From contig JAJEKV010000101.1 in NCBI GenBank assembly GCA_021234155.1, positions 172,814 through 236,813 of the forward strand: a DNA stretch of 64,000 bases, in the 5' to 3' direction. Shown piece after piece: positions 24,063 through 33,925 of the stretch. The stretch is from Isoetes taiwanensis (lineage: Eukaryota; Streptophyta; Lycopodiopsida; Isoetales; Isoetaceae). Position 1 is the stretch's first letter. Each line of letters starts with the position of its first letter. Below the pieces are notes generated by a model. That model was not told the DNA's origin. It saw only the letters and a list, made by a program, of their open reading frames with translations, and ran no database searches. The translations under genes were made by a program, and so were the position numbers.

Positions 24063-24229
24063 TAAGAATAAGAATAAGAATAAGAATAAGAATGATTTTT
24101 TTATCGTCCACTGAGGCCAATCGGCCTATGGGACCCACAAGGAGCGCAGCAAACTTATTACTGTCCGGGTTAAAAAACCCCCGCCCCGAAGGGTTTTCGA
24201 GGGAAAAACCGTGGCAGTAATAAGAATGC
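24063..24229 (-). repeat. Dispersed retroelement 3' end with (TTCTTA)n tail, copy 1
   Basis: Read on the minus strand, a block of about 140 bp with a hairpin-prone C/G-rich core (cccttcggggcgggg) ends in tggacgataaa, an A-rich stretch and then five units of TTCTTA. The same block occurs on the plus strand at 39,627-39,771, where it ends in repeated TATTC. A short-unit 3' tail on an otherwise conserved block suggests the 3' end of a LINE or a LINE-mobilised SINE. Confidence 0.65.
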
Positions 24230-24796
24230 TGTCAAACTGTACAAGTATACATCAATGTATATATACATGTCAAGTGTGTGCCCGAGGACATAGCTGATCT
24301 CGCATGTCCATAACCTCCTGAAGGTATGATCCCAGCATCCGTACGGATGCTGTGCTCAATGTCACATGTAACGGCTGGCCAGGCCTGACCAACTCAGCAT
24401 AGCGCGTCCGAAGAGGGTGCAGTAATAGAGGCAGTGGCCATATCCTGCAACGAACCCCATTTGCCATAGATCTTAGTAGACAACTAGGAAAAAACCTCGG
24501 GCATGCATCCATAAATTCAAAGTAGCAACAATAGCATTTGCTACTCTTCCAACACTGAGCACCCCTTCATGATCTGCAGAGATCAGGCAGTCGACGCCGC
24601 TACCCTAGAAGAGAACTCTAGACATCTAAAGTGTCATATGGGGTCATAGCCAGCTTCTTTTCTTCATGCATCACTTCTTCTCTTCCTTTTAAATATCGAC
24701 CCAAGAGCCAATTTCAGACTTTGCAAAGACATGTTTTTGAAAGCCATGATAATAGCTTATCTAGAACAAAAAAGAACCCTTGAAATTGCATGTTGA
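24230..24796. other. Spacer, no gene seen
   Basis: No reading frame resembles a known protein. The minus-strand frame at 24,270-24,512 has no recognisable domain. Confidence 0.35.
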
Positions 24797-25157
24797 TTAA
24801 TCCCTCTTGTCGAAGGTGTAGCTACTTGAAAGATGTTGCAGGACATTAGTTGTTCTTTGCATTTTTTGTATTTGCATTGTCTCTTTATTATTCACAATCA
24901 TGCTTTTTGTGACAGTACTATCCTTAAAATCTAGTACATCTGCTTGCATTGGCAATTGTTTGTCTCTCTTAAAACGTCTTTGAAGAGCTCTCCCTTTGTC
25001 CAACTCCTTAGAAACATTCCTCACAATGTAATTAAAAGAATCATCTAGCTCATTTGAAAGTTCCTGCAATCTTCTTTCACTAAGCCATTGTCTTCTCTTT
25101 TTCTTAGATGGTGGAATATTTTTCTTTTTCTTTATTTCTTTTTCCCTCTAGATTCTC
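24797..25157 (-). CDS. Lysine-rich hypothetical protein fragment (C-terminal part)
   Basis: A continuous minus-strand frame of about 115 codons ends at 24,797. Its start is not fixed: an internal ATG at 25,069 gives 90 residues, while the frame stays open to about 25,150. The upstream part is very basic (KKKKNIPPSKKKRRQW), like a nuclear localisation signal. It is followed by a charged, helix-prone stretch (LQELSNELDDSFNYIVRN) and a polar tail. There is one possible frameshift near 25,145, beyond which a related basic frame continues upstream. I do not recognise the family. It could be the last exon of a nuclear protein or a gene relic. Confidence 0.35.
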
Positions 25158-25288
25158 TTTTTTCACTTGGCTTCGAACTCCAGGTAAATTCTTCTAGTGC
25201 AATCATCAGTGCTTTTGGATTGATCAAAAACTGGATGTGCGACCGAGAAATGGAATTGGAATTGAAATTGGGATTGGGATGGGATTGA

Positions 25289-26470
25289 GATTGATCTCAG
25301 CAATGGCAACAAAGCTTGGGAACAATGACAATTCAAGAAAGTAAATCTAGAATCTTGTCATCTAGAGATCCTCTAAAACATGAGAATTGCTCTCACAATT
25401 TGCATCGAGACATCTATGTCATCGATCCCTGCCCTAGCAGAACATACATACTCTTTCTGGAGTAACAACTCCCTGAGGTCGTAAAGCACCTAAAACACGT
25501 ACCATGTAAAGCACCTAAAGCACTTGTCCGGTTAATGCTTTTTGGGTAGCATTACCATATTTACACCCGCTATGCCTTTTCGCATTCCATGTAGCCTAAA
25601 GATGATTTCTGCAAAGAGCATGTTTGTTGACTTGCAAGAATGAAGTGTAATAATCTTGATAGGGAGTCAATGAGAAATAAGCTACTATCATTTGCTTATC
25701 TTCTCTCGGAGAGTAGGTATGGCCACGAATATACTTAACAATCTACTTTTCATTCATGGCGAAAAGTTGTTCACTGTTATTGCTACACATAGGTTCTATC
25801 AAACCGTAGGTGGTAGAGGAGAGGTAGATATGTGTAGAGAGATGATGAAATTGGCATCGAATACACATATTAACAAATAAAATAATGTTATAACCATCAC
25901 ATAATGATAACTTGTTTGGTCACAATGCAAATGGTGTTTTATGAAACATGCTTCTAGAGAATTTCAAATCATGTCACATGCATAGGAATAAACAAACATG
26001 CATGCATTTGACTAGCTCCCTTATAAGGATGCTTAGATTCCGCCTAAACTTGTAAGGCCATGTTAATTATGTTGAATGCCTCAAAGACATTGCAATTGGA
26101 TATCTTATTGGAATCTACAAGACATTGAGTACCCTATTGGGATCAATCGCCACGTGCGTAAAGTACTAGCTCACCTTCCATGGTCGCCTTGGACAAAATT
26201 CTAGGAACCGAATAAAAAACCTTTGGTCAAGTTAGTGCATGAGGAAAATTTTGTGATAAACTTTCAAGGAAACACATTAATAAGTAGGTAATGTGCTTGA
26301 TTTTGATCCCTCTGGACCTAGATCCTTAGTTTTTCTTATGAAATATTTTAGGAACCAAGTCATATATTGACAAAATAGGGATTGATGTCCAATGTTCATT
26401 TACATATCAAAATTGATGCAATGGGGTGCTATAGGTAGTGTAAATACAATGATCGATTTTGAAATGATCC
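25289..26470. other. Spacer downstream of the fucosyltransferase, no gene seen
   Basis: No family-like frame. A short repeated word (gtaaagcacctaaa) occurs twice near 25,485-25,520. The last part should hold the 3' UTR of the fucosyltransferase gene, which ends at 26,477. Confidence 0.4.
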
Positions 26471-26476
26471 AACGTT

Positions 26477-28108
26477 TTACCAGACAAGCTGATGGCCATT
26501 TGTTTGATCCAAGCAAGTCTTCACATGAGTCTGAATCCATGCCTGATGCTCAATGCTCATGTTTATCCCCATGCAATAAGGTTTCATGGGAAAATGAGTA
26601 CAGGGCTCAGCAGATTGCCCTTGATAACATGCAGGTGTTTCATTCTTCTCCAAATCCCCTCTAATATTTAGGATGTAGGGCTTCAGCCCTGCTAGACCAT
26701 GGGCAACATATCCAAATGTGGAATATGCACTTATTGCGATATGATCACTGAAACTTAGTAGCCACATCTCGGCCAGAGCTGCCTTAGATTGTTCCATATC
26801 AGAAGACCTTTCATTTCCCTGACTAGACAGAGTATGGATTTTTACCAATTTTCCTCCTCCTGCTGGATGATCTGCATAGAGCCCTTTTATGGATTCATAA
26901 TACTTTCCCTGTAGTGATGCAACTAGAACAGATATTCTAGGTTCTTTTTCTCTATTTGCAACTGAAAGGTACTCCAATTGGGTCAAATTCTCTGCCAATT
27001 CTGCTGCAGGAAGAATGTTATTAGTTGTGAAACAGTCTATCACTCTCTTGTATGCTTTTTCATCAAATTCTGCCAGATTTCCCCTTCCATGAAGCCTGAT
27101 TTGTGCACCAACTCTTACATCGGAAGGCGACATGTAATTCAGATAAACTCTAAGAATAACAGCCCATATATCATTAATTGGAAGCAAAAGAAGCCTTGCT
27201 ATGTATGGGAAAATAGGCACACCATCTGGGAAAAAAAGATGCATCCTTTCCCAAATCATTGGCATGGTGAGCATAGTAGTTAAGTAATATTGAGTGCTCT
27301 CAAATCCCACCCATTTTACACCTGCAAGTTTCATCTGCCATTCCCTGCAAAAAAAATTCTGATCCTGACCAGATTGTATGTGCCCTAAATGCAAAACTAT
27401 AGTGCTGCCATTAAAATCTGGTTGCATCAAGCCTGCCATTGTTGGGCTGTTATGCACATCATCAAAAGGAAAATCAAGAGGCAGCAACCATGAAGATTTA
27501 GGAAAAGGCTCACAAAGTAAAGCAGCTAGGTGTCTTCTTGAATTTAAAAGAAGTACTCTGTTTGTGGCTATGGCGTATGTGAATGCAGAAACAAGGGACA
27601 TTAATCTGTTCCCTAAGCCTTCTCCCCCTTCCATGTAGATCAAGTACTTGCAATCTTGATCTTGTGGAGGATTCCCCTGCAAAAAAAGCTCTGTCCAGTT
27701 TGCAATATTGCTTGTGCATTTGTAATGCAGATCTGTGTATTTTTTCCATGCTTCTTGAAAAACGGGAGCTTCTGGCAAGACGAGCCAAGATTTGGTGTAA
27801 AATTTGTGCCCTGTTCTGCTCAAACAAGCTGAATCGATTTGGGGATTTTGGGCGGAAGATGAGGAAGGAGAAAAAGAATAAGAAAAAGAACCTCTGTAAA
27901 TGGAAGTACTTAAATCCGACGCAGATCCTGCAAATTGCTTTGTAAGTTGAACTATTCTGGTGCTGCCACTTTCCAGAGTGATCGACAAGCAAAACACCAG
28001 AGCTGCCGAGAAGAAAAACAAGACCAGAATTGATCTTTGCCAAGACCACAAACCATTGCGAAAAGCTCCATCTTCGGACAGCTGCTTCACTTTTAAGACC
28101 TCAAACAT
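26477..28108 (-). CDS. Plant fucosyltransferase (GT37 family, FUT1-like), intact
   Basis: An intronless frame of 543 codons encodes a Golgi type II membrane glycosyltransferase that moves fucose from GDP-fucose to a cell-wall polysaccharide or arabinogalactan protein. Residues 1-25 are a short cytosolic tail and about 26-45 the single membrane anchor (ILVLFFFSAALVFCLSITL). A Ser-rich stem runs to about 90. The catalytic domain contains CLSRTG (95-100), YMEGGEGLGNRLMSLVSAF (158-176), the donor-binding-type motif RVGAQIR (332-338) and the family block AYSTFGYVAHGLAGLKPY (461-478). The C-terminus has clustered cysteines (494, 503, 512, 532). Length and domain order fit the family, and the catalytic region shows no break. 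The start is supported by the short tail before the anchor and a TATA box about 115 bp upstream. The acceptor substrate cannot be told from sequence. A frameshifted paralogue lies at 43,231-44,800. Confidence 0.93.
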   Translation of the reverse strand: MFEVLKVKQLSEDGAFRNGLWSWQRSILVLFFFSAALVFCLSITLESGSTRIVQLTKQFAGSASDLSTSIYRGSFSYSFSPSSSSAQNPQIDSACLSRTGHKFYTKSWLVLPEAPVFQEAWKKYTDLHYKCTSNIANWTELFLQGNPPQDQDCKYLIYMEGGEGLGNRLMSLVSAFTYAIATNRVLLLNSRRHLAALLCEPFPKSSWLLPLDFPFDDVHNSPTMAGLMQPDFNGSTIVLHLGHIQSGQDQNFFCREWQMKLAGVKWVGFESTQYYLTTMLTMPMIWERMHLFFPDGVPIFPYIARLLLLPINDIWAVILRVYLNYMSPSDVRVGAQIRLHGRGNLAEFDEKAYKRVIDCFTTNNILPAAELAENLTQLEYLSVANREKEPRISVLVASLQGKYYESIKGLYADHPAGGGKLVKIHTLSSQGNERSSDMEQSKAALAEMWLLSFSDHIAISAYSTFGYVAHGLAGLKPYILNIRGDLEKNETPACYQGQSAEPCTHFPMKPYCMGINMSIEHQAWIQTHVKTCLDQTNGHQLVW

Positions 28109-28223
28109 GGCTTGTTCAGCTGGTGCGCATCAAAGTTTGGTCTGGCTTCCACAATGCCAAACTAAAAATAGGAGAATTGTTTTCTCCATAGCCAGATTTT
28201 GGAGTACGTTACGGTTTTTGCTT

Positions 28224-28230
28224 CTTTATA
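28224..28230 (-). promoter_or_regulatory. Possible TATA box of the intact fucosyltransferase
   Basis: The minus-strand word TATAAAG lies about 115 bp before the start codon, a plausible distance for a plant core promoter with a short 5' UTR. Positional evidence only. Confidence 0.4.
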
Positions 28231-28835
28231 GAATGTTAAAACTAGATTGATGGAGAATTTTGACTTGCTATATTTTAATATTTTAATGGCTAGCCTCTAT
28301 ACAAAAATCTATTTATCTAATTAATGGCTAGCCGCTAATTCCAATGCGGTGGTGCATTGAGGAATAAATTTAACCGCTACGATGACTCATAGTTGGCCAC
28401 GTGGCATAATTTCTACCTCTTTGGCCATGACAGATTAAAAAGAAATTCCCTTGTTGACTATATGCTAAAGTTGTTAACTAAATATTAATGAATTTGATGT
28501 GCATGATCCCGAATGCTCTTCAACCAAATTCTCAACCCTTTTTAGAACAATGTTGTATGCACTTGCAAGAATTCTTTGTTGAAATTTTTTGCACTCCTCA
28601 ATATTTTATTTACGCGGTTCCTTAGCAAGCTTGTCCTAGGCTATTTATGTTACATGCCACCTTATAAAGAATTGATGCTAAGCAATTGGATCTTCAATTT
28701 CTAGGAGCAATTGCTTAGGAATGAAAAGAAAATATGGTAAGCTACACGATTCTGCAATTGTTTTTATGCTTCTTAGATTTAGATGTTGGATCTGCTTCTT
28801 TGAGCACGTCTTTATCAGGGTCTTGTTCGGTTTAC
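28231..28835. other. Upstream region of the fucosyltransferase, AT-rich spacer
   Basis: No coding frame. It contains a repeated word (aatggctagcc) at about 28,286 and 28,323 and long AT runs. Any promoter elements beyond the TATA box are not recognisable. Confidence 0.4.
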
Positions 28836-28885
28836 TAGCTAGTCCATTGGATTAGCAATTAAGAGATCTTGTGTTCAAGTCTCTA
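28836..28885 (+). repeat. Possible tRNA-like SINE head (A-box and B-box-like words)
   Basis: tagctagtccattgg at 28,836 resembles the RNA polymerase III A box and gtgttcaagtctc at 28,871 resembles a B box. Their spacing of 35 bp start to start is a little short for a tRNA. No cloverleaf can be drawn, so at best this is a decayed SINE. Confidence 0.25.
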
Positions 28886-29039
28886 AGGGTCCATTGTATG
28901 TCCTCATGGATGTTGCCAATGTGGCATGGTGTAAAAAAATACTATTTAACTATCTATCTATCTCTTCATGCTCTGTTCTTTCTTTTGCATCATATTCAAC
29001 ATTGCCGAGTAGATCCTCAACTGCTTCTTGCTCCACAAG

Positions 29040-29170
29040 GATCCACCTTTTTGACGCTTCCCGAACCTATACGATGCTCCCATTGTATAAATACGGGAAA
29101 TTCCCCTCCCATGGCAACTCAATCACCACGGAAAGGCCCGCCATCTGACTCGGACCACTCATTTTCTTCT
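29040..29170 (-). mobile_element. LTR fragment related to that at 11,195-11,305
   Basis: Shares gaacctatacga, ctccca, tataaatacggga, ttcccct and cggaccact in the same order and spacing as 11,195-11,305. Its flanks differ from the first copy, so it is a fragment. The strand is inferred from the primer-binding site next to the other copy. Confidence 0.6.
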
Positions 29171-29227
29171 TCTTTGCAATGTACAAGCCTTCTTGTGTAA
29201 GTCTCCCTTTCGATTATGGCTAGCATG

Positions 29228-29713
29228 ATCTTAAAATTTAAACATAGCATTTGTGGTTGTGCTACACCTTCATCTGACAGATCTACACGAGGTGTTTCTT
29301 CGTCTGACATGAGATCTATATGAAGTGGTTTTTCATCTGACATGAGAATTACAAGAGTGGAATAGAAGGTGTAGAGGTTTATCCTGTCAAGTTTGATATT
29401 TTAAGGTCTTGCACAAAAAAGAATTGCTTTCTCTAGGAAAAGCAGACTAGTTGATGATGTAGTTGAGCGTATCTTTGAATTTAAATATAGCATTTTGTGG
29501 TTGTGCTACATCTTCATCCGAAAAAGATCTACACGAGGTTTTTCTTCGTCCCCGACAAGAGATCTACATGAGTTGGTTTTTCATCTGACATAAGAACTAC
29601 ACGAGTGGAATAGAAGGTGTAGAGTTTTGTGCTGTGAAGTTATTGTAAGGTTCTGCACAAAAAAGGATTCCCTTTCTCTAGGAAAAAGCAGACTAGTTGA
29701 TGTGTAGTTGAGC
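29228..29713. repeat. Two tandem copies of a 241-bp unit
   Basis: 29,228-29,468 and 29,469-29,713 align end to end. Shared words include gtggttgtgctaca, agtggaatagaaggtgtaga, gcacaaaaaa and agcagactagttgatg. Each unit also contains two or three copies of a catctgacatgagatct-like sub-motif. The copies differ mainly where CTG or CAG is expected: catctgacagatct in copy 1 reads catccgaaaaagatct in copy 2. It lies next to an LTR fragment and may be LTR sequence. Confidence 0.8.
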
Positions 29714-29880
29714 AGCTCCTAAAGTGTCATAAAATGCGGGGAGTTGCAAGCCTCCGACTACCACAACTAAAAGTAGACTCAAGTGTCGAGTTGAAGGAGG
29801 AATTGCACCGAGGAGGAAGTCTACGCTCGACCGGGGAGATCGAAAATTGGACATGTGGAGAAATTCTCGATTAATGTACA

Positions 29881-29966
29881 TGAGGGGATGGAGTAAATTG
29901 AACAAGAGGAGGAAGTCCGTTGTTGGTGTGGGAGGGGATGGAGTAAATTGAACAAGAGGAGGAAGT
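29881..29966. repeat. 50-bp-period direct repeat
   Basis: A 36-bp sequence starting gaggggatggagtaaattga occurs at 29,881 and again, unchanged, at 29,931. A partial third copy (gaggaggaagtctacgct) lies at 29,810. It is G/A-rich on the plus strand and noncoding. Confidence 0.8.
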
Positions 29967-30605
29967 CTACGCTTGTTGTATAGGAGGGGGTCAATAAATT
30001 GAATGTGGAGGAATTTGGCGCATAATGAGCTCGAGGGTTGGGGGGAGGGGAGGGGGGAGGATAAATTTGTATACCGTGAACTCATTGAGGTATATTTGTA
30101 CAGCTTTTAGTAGTTTTATTCAAAAAAGTGCAAAATAAGTGCTAAAAAATATGCTCTAGTACGCCTCACTTAGCCCATAAACTAAGAGAATTATTTAGCC
30201 AAAGTTGTTTATTTGTCTAAATCTATGCTCTACCTATGTGTTTTTGCAGCTTAAAAGTTGTTCTAAGTGCAAGGACCAACAAACTGCACAGAACGAAGTA
30301 TTTGAGGTGAAGGATATTGTTTTGTCCAAAAGGTGCGAGGAGTAGTTCCCCCTCAGAGGCTTACCTCTTCATGCAATGCTAGTAATATTTTGAAGTGTTT
30401 GTTTACGCTTTTTTTTCCTTGTGTGATAAGTTTTTTTTCAAATTCATTGTCTGTATTATAGTTTTGATCCGCTGGTGTGAGTCTATATTTCATTGGAGTC
30501 ACTTACGCTAAAGGTATGTTTTAAGTAGAGAACACTAACTACTTCATTTGACAGCAGGTTGAAAATCAAGGTGTGTGTTGGCCATAGAATTTGTGGTTCG
30601 ACATC
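29967..30605. other. Spacer, no gene seen
   Basis: A G-rich tract near 30,030-30,060 is followed by AT-rich sequence. The pol region expected to follow the gypsy protease on the minus strand is missing, so the element is truncated near 30,600. Confidence 0.4.
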
Positions 30606-32360
30606 TTATAACCATTTCATGTGTAGAATGACATCATAACGCTTCAACTTAACAATGTTTAAATCTATGCACATAGATGTCACAACTCGCGACTCTTTGT
30701 CCAACAACTCCAAGTTGCTCATGTGATGCTGAGTTTGTGGCCCGGCCTCAGACTCAATTACATACAGAGCCACCTCGTTCAAATCCAGCCCCAGATTGCA
30801 CGCTAGCTGAGATGAAATTGCGAGTGCTTCCAGAACCAATCAAAACAACCACATTTTTGTCATTGATTCTACCTAGCAATCTTATAACCTTATCTACATA
30901 AGAACGTGAAGTAGGGCTCACAATTTCTTCTCGAGCGATAACTGATAATGCCTTAATTTCCAACTTATCATTTACCTTCGCAGTGCTAGCCAAAACCTTT
31001 TTGTGAGGTTCGGTACATTCCAAGGCAAAGAGCCTTACCACCCCATATCAATAACACCCCTTGGGCTTATTCATTTTGGTATCACCTTCCTAGGCCTTGC
31101 CCCCATTGGACTTGTCCTTGGAATCATTCTTCTGTTTCTTTGAAGGAGCAGATCTTTGAGAGGTTCCATCGGCCCTTTTTTGCTTTCCAATTAGCAAAGT
31201 TCTGTGCCTTCTTGGATTCCTTCCTTCCTATCAGTTTCCTAACAATCTCAACAGCTAGCTCAAAAATAACAGGTTCTGCCTGCAACAAATGTGTACGAAT
31301 GCTAGCATCCCGCAGACCATTTATGAAATGATCTACATGCAATCCGGCGGTAATCTCAGGTAAACATGAATAAAGTGCCCTAAGCTCCGTTACATAGTCT
31401 CAAAAAGACTCCGTCTGAGTGAGCTCTTTCAACTGTATGAGCACATGGCGCCGGTCATAGTGAGTACATACTCTTGTCGGAACAAGCGACAGAAATCCCT
31501 CCAAGTTCACAGCCTCTGACCATTGTCCGTGTGGATGTCCCACTATGCAAGCTAGCGGTCCTTTCAACTTCAGGGTGGCATACATAAGTCGGGCATTCTC
31601 GCTTTTGTTCGTGGCCGCAAAATACAGTTCCATCTGATTGAACTAACGCATTGCTTGCTCAGGCATGCCATCTTTGCCATAGGAATCCGGCATTTTCATA
31701 CGCTTCAGAGACTTAATCTCTTCACTGGAAAGTTCCCCCATGGATTTCTCTGACTGAGCAACGCCTTCCACGACATCCCAAGTCATTGGTTCATTGGGCA
31801 GGCCAGAGTCCATCCCTAATGGTGCACTAGATCCCGGACGTGCAATATCGTGAGGTATCAAGGTTAGCCTCTGGAGCAGCAGGACTGCCCCAGCTGTAGA
31901 AACTTTTCTACTGCATTGCTTAAACAAAGTTCCCGAGCATTGGCTTCATCAGCCCACTTCTGCAAATTCTCTTGCATCAACTCTAGGGTATTTCTGAACT
32001 TGGTTTGTTCAGTTCCCTAGTCAAACGGTTGATACGACTTTCATTACCGTCAGGTAAGTTTTCACTTACCAGACCCCCTTCAGTACTTGCTCCTGGAGTG
32101 TTCCCGGCATTACCAATACTAGCATTAGCTGCATTTGCATTACCTATATTAGCATTTGCAGCAGTTATGTTGGAAGCACCTACAGGAGTAGCTGTTGTAG
32201 GAGCAGCATCTGAGGGTGCTTCCATCTCAAACTCGAAGTCGGGCAGTTCATCATCCAGATGAATGTCCTCGAGGGCGGGTATTATGCCCTCTTCGGGTGG
32301 GTGCACTTTTGGCAATCTGTCAATAGGTCTTGCTGGTACATCCGGCACAGATTCAGCCAT
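30606..32360 (-). pseudogene. Ty3/gypsy gag and aspartic protease, truncated before reverse transcriptase
   Basis: The minus-strand gag starts at an ATG at 32,360, five bases inside the primer-binding site, and runs through several frames. 31,983-32,360 is acidic and rich in Ala/Asn. 31,400-31,633 and 31,124-31,342 carry retrotransposon gag features such as LYFAATNKSENARLMYATLK and HVDHFINGLRD. The protease lies at 30,606-31,041, with the active-site region VVLIGSGSTRNFIS (the catalytic Asp of DSGS is Gly here) and a downstream YDVILHMKWL, the YDVILGMDWL landmark with changes. Reverse transcriptase and integrase are absent. Several stops and frameshifts are present, so it is not functional as read. 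Confidence 0.82.
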
Positions 32361-32364
32361 GCTA

Positions 32365-32375
32365 CTCTGATACCA
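32365..32375 (-). other. Primer-binding site of the truncated gypsy element
   Basis: Minus-strand TGGTATCAGAG is an exact match to the start of the initiator tRNA-Met primer site. It lies between the gag start codon (32,360) and an LTR edge beginning tgttatag at 32,377. Confidence 0.8.
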
Positions 32376-32376
32376 C

Positions 32377-32990
32377 TGTTATAGCAAAATTTCAAGCCCA
32401 AATTTTGGCCTTGGATGAATAAACCAGCCACCTCCCACTTGGGTTGGTCCAACCAACTACCTCCCACACCATGGATCCCAGATCCCCCACATTGGTTGTC
32501 AAATCGCTATTCCAAGCCGATGCTATAGCACCCCAAATGATTAAGGCTTCACCGCCGTTCACCGGATCAACAATCATTCAAAGAGGATTAATTGCGAACC
32601 CAAAAGCCCCAGAACTAATCAATTACTGCTGCAATAGATTAGTACTGCAAAACCGAGCTCCCTGGTTCAAGAATCCAGTCTCACAGAGATCACACAATTC
32701 TGATTTTGCTCCTTTGCAAGACCCACAAGCATTATGTAACCTCTCTAATTCGTCCTATCTCTTATATACTTGGAACTACGACTTCCACCTCAGTGGAACA
32801 GATGTAAATCCGCCCATAAAAGGCCAAAATCCGACTCTAATCAGAGCCTCCCATGCAATTTAGGTCTGCTTCCCCATGAGTCCTTTCGCAGACCTGCCAA
32901 TCCATCCTAGAATGCTCAGCAAAAATAATCGTATCGCCCACAACAGTATCACTGCTCATCATGTATGAATGGAGTAGTACTACCAGATAG
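32377..32990 (-). mobile_element. 5' LTR of the truncated gypsy element, right edge uncertain
   Basis: The left edge (TGTTATAG on plus) is set by the primer-binding site. A TATA box reading AGTATATAAG on the minus strand at 32,761-32,770 is suitably placed to drive transcription towards gag. No second LTR is present, so the right end is only estimated. Confidence 0.55.
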
Positions 32991-33925
32991 CAAGGGCCTC
33001 TCTGAAAATTCAGCCATTTGGTTCTTTTTATTAACAACTTTACAGACTTGTTCATGATCTGCATCCTTTTCTCGCAATTTATTATCACCATATCAAACTG
33101 AGGCCCCTCAATTTTAATAAAAGTACGGACCAAAATTTGAGAGATTATACATACCGATGGGTCGATCCAATCGTGATATATGTGAAAAAAAAAAAAAAAA
33201 GTAAAAACTTGTCTATCAAAAAAAAAAAACATACGTAAGTCTTAAAACTTGTTCCAACCAACTAAGGTGTAAGTTACTCACATTTCTAAACTTTGGGCTT
33301 TTGAATCATTGAAGAAGTGGGTATCCGGCTTTCAAATTTGCTATTCCACTTAATGCACTTAATATGACCACTGGAGATTGATACTACACTCGAAAGCACC
33401 TTGTAAAGAAGTGGAATTGCCTTCTTCAATCTCACCAATGAACTCAAGAAAGCTATTAACGCATTGAAGAAAGTAATTTAAACGATATCATCCGTGAAAT
33501 GCGAACAAAGCGTAAGAAAAGAGACGAATGTTGTTGCACGGGATCTTTCCAACTCGATAAAAGAGCCACAGCAATTGGCTTCATTGTTGTTTGCAAGATA
33601 TTTGCCACCGAAGTGTATATCCAACATTGACCGACTATCGTGAGAAGCTCCATGGACAATCGATAAAATGTTAAGGTAGATAACTCATGGTAGAACAAAA
33701 CACTTGCTCCTTCCAAGTATCTGAGATAAAATAATTTGCTGATAGTCATTCTTCTATGATAAAATGCATGTAATATGTGCACATGACCAGGCTACTAATA
33801 ATGAGATCACGTAGTAAAGGCAAAATCCATGCCTTAACGGACTTGCTAAAGATTGCGGTATCTCGACACTATACTTGTTGCCAAAAACGAGCGTGCCTTT
33901 CTTCCAAGAGCAAAGAAAGAACCCA
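32991..33925. other. Spacer with two A runs, no gene seen
   Basis: Poly-A runs at about 33,184-33,200 and 33,220-33,230, otherwise AT-rich noncoding sequence with low CAG/CTG. Confidence 0.35.

Noticed and set aside
27510-28049. Long minus-strand and plus-strand frames overlapping the N-terminal half of the intact fucosyltransferase
   Set aside because: They are other-frame readings of the 543-codon gene, with no start context or domain of their own.
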